From an uncultured Persicitalea sp. (GTDB lineage Bacteria; Bacteroidota; Bacteroidia; Cytophagales; Spirosomataceae): 33,495 bases of DNA. Positions 9,370-17,257 of this stretch are shown in pieces; the stretch's first letter is position 1; every line of letters begins with the position of its first letter. Both the position numbers and the translations under genes were made by a program. The stretch is from contig CATMVR010000003.1 in the NCBI GenBank assembly GCA_950075905.1, positions 1 to 33,495 of the forward strand. Direction: 5' to 3'. The notes under the pieces were generated by a model. It was given only the letters and a program-made list of their open reading frames with translations. It had not been told where the DNA came from and made no database searches.

Positions 9370-9393
9370 TCAGCGGTTTCAGGCTCCTCATTC

Positions 9394-11910
9394 CTATTTC
9401 TTGTAAGCCAACAACCTGAGGGCGTTGAAGACCACTAGCAGGGTTGAGCCTTCGTGAACGACCACCGCGATGCCGATATTGGCCACGCCCAGGATCGTCG
9501 CCGGGATGAGCATGGCCACGATGCCCAGGCTCACCCACAGGTTCTGCCGGATAATGGCCCGCGCCTTCCGGCTGAGGCCGATGGCGAAGGGCAGCGTTTC
9601 GAGCTTGTCGGCCATCAGGGCGATGTCGGCGGTTTCCAGGGCCACGTCCGACCCGGCGGCTCCCATCGCAATGCCCACCGTGCTGTTGGCCATTGCGGGG
9701 GCGTCGTTGACCCCGTCGCCGACCATCGCCACCTTGGCTTCTTCCTCTTTGAGCTTTTTGATCGCATCCACCTTTTCTTCCGGCAGCAGGCTGCCCCAGG
9801 CGTCGGTCAGGCCGATCTCTTTGGCTACGGCGTCGGCGACCTTCTGGTTGTCGCCCGTGAGCATGATCATCCGGCGGATGCCCAACTCTTTCAACTCGGC
9901 CAGCGTATCCTTGGCTTCCGGGCGGGGCGTGTCCATCAGGGCTAGCGCGCCGATGTAGTCGTCGTTGCGCCGGATGAGCATGGTCGTCTGCCCCGCCGCT
10001 TCCAGGCCACGTATCTTCTGCTCGACCTCCGGCGACGGCTTTTTGTCGTCCAGGGTTTCGAATAGTTCCAGGTTGCCGATGTAAATTTTATCCTGCCCCA
10101 GTGTGGCCTTGATTCCCTTGCCCTGCACGGCTTCCAGATTTTTGGCCTCGGGGATACTGGTTTCTGGCAGGCGTTCCTTCCCGTCGCGCACCACGGCTTT
10201 GGCCAGCGGGTGGTCGCTCAGGTTTTCGACGGCCACCGCTGTTTTGATCAGGTCGTCCTCCGTCACTTCGCCAAAAGGCACCACTTCGGTGAGTTTGGGT
10301 TTGCCCTCGGTCAGGGTGCCGGTTTTGTCGAAGGCCAGGGCCTTCAGCACGCCCAGGTCTTCCAGGGGGCGACCACCCTTGATCAGAACGCCGCCCCGGG
10401 CGGCCCGCGCTACGCCGCTCAGCACCGCGCTGGGCGTCGAGATCGCCAGGGCGCACGGGCTGGCCGCCACCAGCACGGCCATCGCCCGGTAGAAACTGGT
10501 GCTGAACGGCTCGTCCATTACCAGGAAGGCCAGATTGAGGAGGGCGACCAGCCCCAGCACCGACGGGACGAAGTACCTCTCGAACTTGTCGGTGAAGCGC
10601 TGGGTGGGCGATTTCTGGGTCTGGGCTTCGTTGACCAGCCTCACCAGCCGCGAGAGCGTGGAGTCGCTGGCAGCCTTGATGACTTTCACTTCCAGGGTGT
10701 TGTTGCCGTTGATCGTCCCGGCGAACACCCGGTTTTCGTCTTTGATATCGTCCTGGGCTGTGTATTCTTTGGCCGGGTCGGCCACGGCGGTTTTGTCCAC
10801 CGGGACGCTTTCACCCGTGATGGGGGCCTGGTTGACGCTGGAACTGCCGTCCACCACCACGCCGTCGGCGGAGATTTTGCTGTTGGGCTTCACCACGATG
10901 ATATCGCCCACGGCCAGGGTCTCGATGCCTACCTCTTCGGTTCTGCCGTCCTTTTTCAGCAGAGCCGTTTTGGGGGCCAGGTTGGCCAGGGCGGCGATGG
11001 ACTTGCGGGCCCTGCCCATTGCGTAGTTTTCCAAAGCATGCCCCAGGCTGAACAGGAACAGTAGCAGGGCCCCTTCGGCCCACTCGCCCAGAATGGCCGC
11101 CCCGATGGCGGCCACCAGCATCAGGAAGTCGATCTCGAAGCCCCCCGCCCGGATCGTTTCGACGGCCTCCTTTGCCGTGAAGTACCCGCCGAAGCCGTAA
11201 GCCCCGACGTACAGCGCCAGACTAACCCAGGCGGGTACCGAGTCCACGTACGAAAGTCCGAAACCTACGCCCAGCAGCGCGCCGCAGATGAGCGAAAAGT
11301 AGAGTTCCGTATTCTTACCCAGAAATCCGCCGTGATCGTGATCGTGGCCATCGCCCTCGCTGTGCTCGTGTGCCTCGTCCTCATCATGGTCGTGTCCGTC
11401 GCCTTCCTTGTGAACGTGGTCGGCGGATTCCGCGAGGGTGGTTTTCTGGGTATCGGCTGTTTCTTCGTCTGTTACCAGCAAACCTTCATCCCGCAGCAGT
11501 TGCCGAACGGCCGCGACGCTGGTGACCGTTTTGTCGAATTCGATCCGCACCGGGCCGGAGGCCGAAACGGAAACGTCCAGCAGGCCCCCGTGCCTGCGCA
11601 GTCTACGCTCGATTTGCCGGGCGTGGCGGGTGTGCCGTACGCCTTCTACTCCCACCAACAGGTGGCCGAAATCGCGGGTGAGGTCTTCACCCTCCTGCTG
11701 CGCGATCGAGCGGATGCGGTCCATTGAGATAACGCCGGGATCGTAGTGAAAGCAAAGCTGTGGACCCTGCCCGTCTTTGCCTTCGGCTACGTGCGCTTTC
11801 TGAATGGCTTCCTGCTGCTCCATCCGGTGGATGAGCCGGGTCACGCACGCGTCCTTTTCGTCAGGTACCCCGGGCAGGACGACGGGGATTTGCATCTTAA
11901 TCTTTTCCAT
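9394..11910 (-). CDS. P1B-4-type metal P-type ATPase with a Cys-poor N-terminal domain and His-rich linker
   Basis: VAASPCALAISTPSAVLSG (SPC), DKTGTLTEGKP, MVGDGVNDAPAMANSTVGIAMG, VVHEGSTLLVVFNALRLL (HEGST). N-terminal linker HVHKEGDGHDHDEDEAHEHSEGDGHDHDHGG. Confidence 0.92.
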   Translation of the reverse strand: MEKIKMQIPVVLPGVPDEKDACVTRLIHRMEQQEAIQKAHVAEGKDGQGPQLCFHYDPGVISMDRIRSIAQQEGEDLTRDFGHLLVGVEGVRHTRHARQIERRLRRHGGLLDVSVSASGPVRIEFDKTVTSVAAVRQLLRDEGLLVTDEETADTQKTTLAESADHVHKEGDGHDHDEDEAHEHSEGDGHDHDHGGFLGKNTELYFSLICGALLGVGFGLSYVDSVPAWVSLALYVGAYGFGGYFTAKEAVETIRAGGFEIDFLMLVAAIGAAILGEWAEGALLLFLFSLGHALENYAMGRARKSIAALANLAPKTALLKKDGRTEEVGIETLAVGDIIVVKPNSKISADGVVVDGSSSVNQAPITGESVPVDKTAVADPAKEYTAQDDIKDENRVFAGTINGNNTLEVKVIKAASDSTLSRLVRLVNEAQTQKSPTQRFTDKFERYFVPSVLGLVALLNLAFLVMDEPFSTSFYRAMAVLVAASPCALAISTPSAVLSGVARAARGGVLIKGGRPLEDLGVLKALAFDKTGTLTEGKPKLTEVVPFGEVTEDDLIKTAVAVENLSDHPLAKAVVRDGKERLPETSIPEAKNLEAVQGKGIKATLGQDKIYIGNLELFETLDDKKPSPEVEQKIRGLEAAGQTTMLIRRNDDYIGALALMDTPRPEAKDTLAELKELGIRRMIMLTGDNQKVADAVAKEIGLTDAWGSLLPEEKVDAIKKLKEEEAKVAMVGDGVNDAPAMANSTVGIAMGAAGSDVALETADIALMADKLETLPFAIGLSRKARAIIRQNLWVSLGIVAMLIPATILGVANIGIAVVVHEGSTLLVVFNALRLLAYKK

Positions 11911-11994
11911 ATGTATATATATACGATTAGGTCTTTTTTATAATGATTGAATTGTCTTTTCCCTTCCAAAGCGGAAGAACAATGGGGGCGGCGG

Positions 11995-12726
11995 TTAGCC
12001 CGGCAGCAGCATGAACAGCAGAAACCCGGCGAAGAAGGCCGCCGTGATCAGCGGTGACTGGCTACTCTCGTGTGCCTCTACGAGCAGTTCCTCGGTGACC
12101 AGGAAAAGCAACGCCGCCAAACCGAAGGAAAGCACGATTTCCAGGTAGGCGTCCGGGATGCCCCCCAGCAGCCACGCACTCAGCACGGCGCTGACGAAGA
12201 CGAGCAGGGCGAGTCCCACCAGGCACAGCACGGCGGTTCTAGTGGTCACCCTCCGGCTTCCCAGTGAGGTGGCGGTGGCCATGCCCAGCGCGGCCAGCTC
12301 GATGGAAATGGCAACCGCCAGCAATGTGCCGGTTTCCGTGCCGGATATGAACCCGATCCCCATGATTACGCCGTCCACCAGCAGATCGACGACGATGATG
12401 GCGATGAGCGCGGTGGGAAATCCCCCGCCGTCGGGGGCTTCTTCGGCGGGTTCAAGGAAGTACCGCAGGGCCAGCATCAGCACCACGCCCGCCCCGAAGC
12501 CGACGACGATCTCCCACACGACGTGCCGCTCCATGATGTCGGGCAGAAGCTCGACGGCCACCACCGAGAAGATCACGCCCGCCGCGAAGTGCAGGATGAC
12601 GCTCCTCATGCGGAGGCCCGGCTTTCTCAGGATGGCTACAATGCCACCTGCCAGTAGGGCAGTGGCGGCTATTGAGGCGTAATTCGCTACGCTCGAAAGG
12701 TTTTCCACGCCTGAAGGGTTGGGCAT
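11995..12726 (-). CDS. ZIP-family-like metal transporter
   Basis: About 8 hydrophobic helices; LHFAAGVIFSVVAVELLPDIM and LLVDGVIMGIGFISGTETGTLLAVAISIELAALGMATATSL resemble the ZIP TM IV-V region. Confidence 0.75.
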   Translation of the reverse strand: MPNPSGVENLSSVANYASIAATALLAGGIVAILRKPGLRMRSVILHFAAGVIFSVVAVELLPDIMERHVVWEIVVGFGAGVVLMLALRYFLEPAEEAPDGGGFPTALIAIIVVDLLVDGVIMGIGFISGTETGTLLAVAISIELAALGMATATSLGSRRVTTRTAVLCLVGLALLVFVSAVLSAWLLGGIPDAYLEIVLSFGLAALLFLVTEELLVEAHESSQSPLITAAFFAGFLLFMLLPG

Positions 12727-12729
12727 TAT

Positions 12730-13095
12730 GTTTAGAGAAACTACTACGATACTTTGGGTTTAAGAAACGGTCGATATATTCCTGACCAGGGTACAAATAT
12801 TGTTCCATAAGCGCTTCGACGATAGCCATCTTAAGTGAATTATTCGGCAAAATCTCTGTAAAGGAAGAAGGCCCACACAACCCACTCGTCTACAATGAAA
12901 ACCAATCCAAACCGGTTTTGCTCTTTCGAAGATTCTTATAATTCGGCCTTTTGTTTAGCATCTAGGACAACCTGAGACGGAATGAATTTGATGACCAGGT
13001 AAATGGCAATTTGCAGGAGAACCAAGTAGTTCAGCAAACCCAGCACGGTTTGAATTTCAGTCGCGTGGCGCGGTAGAAAAGCCTTCTTTGCCAGG
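12730..13095 (-). pseudogene. Unidentified gene remnants
   Basis: Several coding-looking minus-strand fragments without proper starts: FLAKKAFLPRHATEIQTVLGLLNYLVLLQIAIYLVIKFIPSQVVLDAKQKAEL*, RFGLVFIVDEWVVWAFFLYRDFAE*, MAIVEALMEQYLYPGQEYIDRFLNPKYRSSFSKHN. Confidence 0.35.
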
Positions 13096-13146
13096 AATCT
13101 GTATTATTCATTCCTGATTTTTTTGTATCCTTAAAAATCTGAAACC

Positions 13147-13590
13147 ATTAAAGCATTACTCATACTATCGATCCTGTTTTTCGTAAACCCACAAAGCAAA
13201 GTGAACTCCGACCAGGTGCTGGGCCGCTGGATGTCGGAAGGCAAAGACCTGGAAGTGGAGGTGTTTAAAGTCGATGACCGCTACGCCGCCCGCATCGTGT
13301 GGTTCGAATGCAACGAGGCTACGCCCCGCAAGCTGGCGGCCCACCGCGACACCGAAAATCCCAATCCCAAACTGCGCGGCCGCTCGTGGTTGGGCATGGT
13401 GGTGGTCGATGACTTGCAGTTCGATAAAGCAGATAATGAATGGAGCGGCGGCAACATCTACGATCCCAACTCGGGCCACACATTCAAGTCGGTGGCCCGG
13501 CTTAGTTCGCCCCATGAAATGGTCGTGCGGGGGTATTGGGGATTCGAGGTGTTTGGCAAAAGCGTACATTTCAGTCGAGTGGAAAAGTGA
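13147..13590 (+). CDS. DUF2147-like exported protein; start codon uncertain (ORF track starts at the internal GTG 13201)
   Basis: LGRWMSEGKDLEVEVFKVDDRYAARIVWFE...WSGGNIYDPNSGHTFKSVARL typical of DUF2147. The frame extends upstream into a signal-peptide-like TIKALLILSILFFVNPQSK without an ATG. Confidence 0.7.
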   Translation: MKALLILSILFFVNPQSKVNSDQVLGRWMSEGKDLEVEVFKVDDRYAARIVWFECNEATPRKLAAHRDTENPNPKLRGRSWLGMVVVDDLQFDKADNEWSGGNIYDPNSGHTFKSVARLSSPHEMVVRGYWGFEVFGKSVHFSRVEK

Positions 13591-13655
13591 GTCGTGGCGT
13601 CTTTGTTCACTGATTAGGGTTACTACCCGACAAAAATTTTTCTGTGATCCTGACA

Positions 13656-13702
13656 TACAAAGAGGGAGTCAAGTGCTGCAGGTGCTTGACTCCCTCTTTG
13701 TA
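13656..13702. terminator. Bidirectional terminator hairpin between convergent genes
   Basis: Perfect 18-bp stem TACAAAGAGGGAGTCAAG / CTTGACTCCCTCTTTGTA with 11-nt loop TGCTGCAGGTG. Confidence 0.85.
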
Positions 13703-13719
13703 AAAAGACCAGGCCTGGC

Positions 13720-14133
13720 TTAGTCCATCTTGACGGCCTTGCCGCTGGCGTCGAAGATCAGGTCCTTGCCGCCGACTTCAGCCTCGTAATAGGTTTTACC
13801 GCCTTTCTTGATGATGGCGGCTTCTTTTACCTTTTTGCCTTTAAGGGCGGCTTGTACGGCAGTGGGCAGTTTCGAGGTGGAGATTTCGGTTTCGACTTCC
13901 TGCTCTACACCCTGCGGGTTATACACCACCGACATTTCTTCTGTACCCTGCTCGAAGTTTACTTCAAAATCGCCGTTTTTTTCTTTCTCCCACTCCACAT
14001 CACTGGCGTTGGGGTAAGCTTTCGTGAAGGCCGTCTTGACAGTGGCGGGTACTTTGTCGGCTTTCACTTTCTGGGCGTTGGCGCTGAACATAGAGGTTGC
14101 GGCCAGGAGGGCCACTAGAATCATGCGTTTCAT
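13720..14133 (-). CDS. PepSY-like periplasmic protein
   Basis: MKRMILVALLAATSMFSANAQ signal peptide; two repeats of the type VPATVKTAFTKAYPNASDVEWEKEKNGDFEVNF and LPTAVQAALKGKKVKEAAIIKKGGKTYYEAEV. Confidence 0.8.
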   Translation of the reverse strand: MKRMILVALLAATSMFSANAQKVKADKVPATVKTAFTKAYPNASDVEWEKEKNGDFEVNFEQGTEEMSVVYNPQGVEQEVETEISTSKLPTAVQAALKGKKVKEAAIIKKGGKTYYEAEVGGKDLIFDASGKAVKMD

Positions 14134-14337
14134 AGTTTGGATTGTTTTAAAGTGAATTAATGATACAAGAATACGGCTCAATTCTGGTGCAAATCTGGAA
14201 AGGGGCGTAGACTTAGACATTTCAAAAAAAAGGTTCTCCCATTGGCAAATACAGAAATTCTACAGGTTTGGTGATTTGGTTTGCCCAGACTTGACTGTCT
14301 CCCATTTCAAAATCGCCCATCGCCAATTCATCATAAA

Positions 14338-14931
14338 ATGAAAGCACTTCGTTTCTATTGTCTGCTTACTCTGACGATTTTCTCCACCGCCTCGGCCCAA
14401 AACGCCGATATCCGGCTGCTGCGTGATATTAACCTGAATCGCAACACCCAACTCGACGGCTTTTTCAAGGGCGTGACCAATACGACCGTACTCGTTGCTT
14501 TCAGCGTCCCGGTGATCGTAATGGGTGTTGGATTAATCAAAAACGATGTTCCCACGCAACGAAAAGCGGTCGTGATCGGTGCCGGGTTGGTGGCATCGTC
14601 GGGGATTACCTACGTGATGAAAAGGGCGATCAATCGACCCCGGCCTTTCGTCACCTACCCCGGCATCCAGAAACTGACCGATGGCGGCAGTCCCTCTTTC
14701 CCTTCAGGCCACACGTCCCTAGCCTTTGCTACAGCTACGTCACTGAGCCTGGAAAATCCCAAATGGTACGTCATAGTTCCTTCCTACGCTTGGGCCGGGG
14801 CGGTCGGCTACTCGCGGATGCACCTGGGCGTCCACTACCCGAGCGACGTACTGGCGGGGGCGGTCACCGGAGCCGGTTCTTCTTTTGTGACTTATAAAGT
14901 GAATCGCTGGTTGCAGGGACGGAAAAAGTGA
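14338..14931 (+). CDS. PAP2-family phosphatase
   Basis: KRAINRPRPF ... SPSFPSGHTSLAFA ... YSRMHLGVHYPSDVLAGA are the three PAP2 motifs. Confidence 0.93.
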   Translation: MKALRFYCLLTLTIFSTASAQNADIRLLRDINLNRNTQLDGFFKGVTNTTVLVAFSVPVIVMGVGLIKNDVPTQRKAVVIGAGLVASSGITYVMKRAINRPRPFVTYPGIQKLTDGGSPSFPSGHTSLAFATATSLSLENPKWYVIVPSYAWAGAVGYSRMHLGVHYPSDVLAGAVTGAGSSFVTYKVNRWLQGRKK

Positions 14932-15170
14932 GGGTTATTTTAGGTTCGGCTCCATATTTCTGGAAACGAGGTCAAACCCGGAAAAAACCTGTTTCGCTCA
15001 GGCAACCCTGCCGAAATTTATCTGCCTCATGGATATATCGTATTTTGCGATTTAATAAGTATAACATTAGACGAAGCGCTTGTTGAACATTGGCGCACCG
15101 TCGCTCGACGCAATGTCATTGTGTATCGTACCCATTTTTTATTCGACTCGGATTGCCCCATAGGGCAAAA

Positions 15171-15343
15171 GTCGGTCGTCCCAAGGGACTAGCTATGAAA
15201 TATCATTAGATGTCCCCTTGAATAAGGACCTTTATGAACTAGGGCAGAAATCAACAGCTCAGACTATGAATCGCAAGACATTGTACAAAAAACTTCGTCA
15301 CGCCGGAGTCAGCATCATACCGATTGGGCGCTCAAAACATTAA
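15171..15343 (+). pseudogene. Possible remnant of a serine recombinase/resolvase C-terminus (frameshifted)
   Basis: KVGRPKGLAMKYH* in one frame, then ISLDVPLNKDLYELGQKSTAQTMNRKTLYKKLRHAGVSIIPIGRSKH* in another. This resembles the GRPKG...HTH tail of resolvases. Confidence 0.4.
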
Positions 15344-15577
15344 GTTGATTAAAATCCCCTAGCGAACATCCCGAGTTATCGGCTGTTTGAACCCCAATTT
15401 CTCACAATCTTCGCCAGCCAAGATCGGTTTTATTCCCTATCTTAACAATTATCACCAAACATACGAGAACCCATTAAGAAAATGGTTGTAAAGTGTTATC
15501 AAACCGGATTTGTCAAATCTAAAGAGTTCGAATCATTTGTCTTTTTAACAGGAACTAATTAAAAGAATTTTGGGTAC

Positions 15578-15599
15578 TATTTAAGTAATTGCTTAAATA
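15578..15599. promoter_or_regulatory. ArsR/SmtB-type operator upstream of the regulator gene
   Basis: TATTTAAG-TAATTG-CTTAAATA, perfect 8-bp inverted repeat with 6-bp spacer, ending 12 bp before the ATG at 15612. Confidence 0.75.
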
Positions 15600-15611
15600 A
15601 AAAATAAGCTT

Positions 15612-15977
15612 ATGAAAAAAAGTGAATGCATACGAGTAGTAGCTGACCGAAACCAATTAAACCAATGCAAACTTGAGCTAGTCATTGCCGAAACGGAAAT
15701 TCGGGCTTTATCAGACATTTTGAGCTTAGCCGGAAATGAGGTCCGGCTGAAGATACTGTATCTACTTAATCAGGAAGGGCAGATGTGCCCCTGTGATCTC
15801 AGTGATGTACTGGACATGAGCATGCCGGCGATATCGCAGCACCTGCGCAAAATGAAGGATAAAGATTTAATCCGTTATAAAAAAGTAGGACAGACCATCT
15901 TTTATTCTCTGAACGAAGACCTTTCCGATTTGCTGAATCTTCTTTTTAAACGACTCAAAAAAACACAACTAGTTTAG
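15612..15977 (+). CDS. ArsR-family metalloregulator
   Basis: LAGNEVRLKILYLLNQEGQMCPCDLSDVLDMSMPAISQHLRKMKDKDLIRYKKVGQTIFYSL winged HTH, with a CxC-D motif in alpha-3. Confidence 0.92.
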   Translation: MKKSECIRVVADRNQLNQCKLELVIAETEIRALSDILSLAGNEVRLKILYLLNQEGQMCPCDLSDVLDMSMPAISQHLRKMKDKDLIRYKKVGQTIFYSLNEDLSDLLNLLFKRLKKTQLV

Positions 15978-15980
15978 CCC

Positions 15981-16190
15981 ATGGCCGTACAACTCGAATC
16001 AACGATTACCTGCCCGGAGTGCCAATACCAGAAAACCGAACAAATGCCGGAGGATGCCTGTCAGTTTTTTTATGAATGCGAGCAGTGCAAAACCGTTTTG
16101 CGCCCTCAGTCAGGCGACTGTTGCGTCTATTGCTCCTATGGTACAGTACCTTGCCCGCCCATTCAGCAGGATAAATCCTGCTGTCAATAA
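15981..16190 (+). CDS. Small Cys-rich protein (GDCCVYCSYG family)
   Basis: 69 aa with CPEC, CEQC, GDCCVYCSYGTVPCPP and terminal CC; 3 bp after the regulator and before merT. Confidence 0.75.
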   Translation: MAVQLESTITCPECQYQKTEQMPEDACQFFYECEQCKTVLRPQSGDCCVYCSYGTVPCPPIQQDKSCCQ

Positions 16191-16211
16191 CCCCCTGTTT
16201 TATACACTGAT

Positions 16212-16835
16212 ATGGAAACCAAAAACAATTCAGGTAAGCTTTTTATAGCCGGCACCCTGACGGCGCTCGGCGCTTCCCTCTGCTGCATCACGCCGGTGCT
16301 GGGGGTAATGGCTGGTATAGGAGGAGCGGCGTCGACCTTTTCCTGGCTGGAACCCTTCCGGCCCTATTTGATTATTCTTACGTTGGGCATGCTGGGCTGG
16401 GCCTGGTACCGAACACTGAATCCCCAAAAACAGGCCATGGACTGTGCCTGTGAAGAGGATGTGAAGAAACCTTTCATGCAGAGCAAAACCTTTTTGGGAA
16501 TCATGACGGTGGTGGTTCTGCTGCTAATGGCTTTCCCCTACTATTCCGGAGCTGTGTTACCTTCCCCATCAACCTCATTGGCCGTGGCTTCGGATATTCC
16601 GCTCCGGCAGGCCCGGCTGGATATCCGGGGTATGACCTGCTCAGGGTGTGAAAGTAGTGTCACGCATGCCTTGTCTTCCAAAAAAGGGGTGACGAAAGCT
16701 ACCGCCAGCTACGAAGCGGGCCTGGCCCGGGTAACCTATGATCCGAGTATGGTAAGCCCTGAAGTCCTGAAAAAAGCCATCGAGGAAGAAGTAGGTTATA
16801 CGGTAACCAATTTTGAACTATCAGATAATCACTAA
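16212..16835 (+). CDS. merTP: Mercuric transport protein MerTP (MerT fused to a MerP-like HMA domain)
   Basis: MerT: GTLTALGASLCCITPVLGVMAGIGGAAS...LEPFRPYL; C-terminal HMA: LDIRGMTCSGCESSVTHALSSKKGVTKA. Confidence 0.9.
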   Translation: METKNNSGKLFIAGTLTALGASLCCITPVLGVMAGIGGAASTFSWLEPFRPYLIILTLGMLGWAWYRTLNPQKQAMDCACEEDVKKPFMQSKTFLGIMTVVVLLLMAFPYYSGAVLPSPSTSLAVASDIPLRQARLDIRGMTCSGCESSVTHALSSKKGVTKATASYEAGLARVTYDPSMVSPEVLKKAIEEEVGYTVTNFELSDNH

Positions 16836-16849
16836 TCCAACAAACTTAT

Positions 16850-17182
16850 ATGAAAACTCTAATTGTAGGACTTGTAGTTGCCTTCGTCAGCCTAACGTCT
16901 TCGTTGGCCCAAAGCACAGCAAACCAAAAAACCGAAACAAAAAAGCCGGAAACCTCCCAATGGGTAACCTTGAAAGTGACGGGTATGACCTGTGCGGGCT
17001 GCGCCAGTCATATTCACAAAGCCCTTTCAGAAAAAGCGGGGGTATTGGATCAGGAAGTAAAATATCCGGGTGATTTGGTCCGGGTGAAATTCGATCCTGA
17101 CAAAATAAAAGGGCCGGAAGTACAGCGGACCATCGAGACGCTGGGATACAAAGTCAGTGAAGCAAATGCCCCACCTAAATAA
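16850..17182 (+). CDS. Periplasmic heavy-metal-associated (MerP-like) protein
   Basis: Signal peptide MKTLIVGLVVAFVSLTSSLAQ; VTGMTCAGCASHIHKALSEKAGVLDQEVKYPGDLVRVKFDP. Confidence 0.87.
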   Translation: MKTLIVGLVVAFVSLTSSLAQSTANQKTETKKPETSQWVTLKVTGMTCAGCASHIHKALSEKAGVLDQEVKYPGDLVRVKFDPDKIKGPEVQRTIETLGYKVSEANAPPK

Positions 17183-17257
17183 ACTTTCGTAACCAGGAAG
17201 CGTCGGTGTTGGTATAGTGTTTTAGCTGGTAAGGGAGTTTACTAAACCAAAATTCCA

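Noticed and set aside
10210-11064. 284-aa plus-strand ORF opposite the P1B-4 ATPase
   Set aside because: Antisense shadow frame with no recognisable motif.
11913-11924. GTATATATATAC palindrome just upstream of the P1B-4 ATPase start
   Set aside because: Simple alternating AT sequence in the RBS/start region; too low in complexity to call an operator.
12452-12880. 142-aa minus-strand ORF overlapping the ZIP-like gene
   Set aside because: Its second half is an out-of-frame reading of the ZIP gene; only the first ~45 codons look coding and are treated as a remnant.
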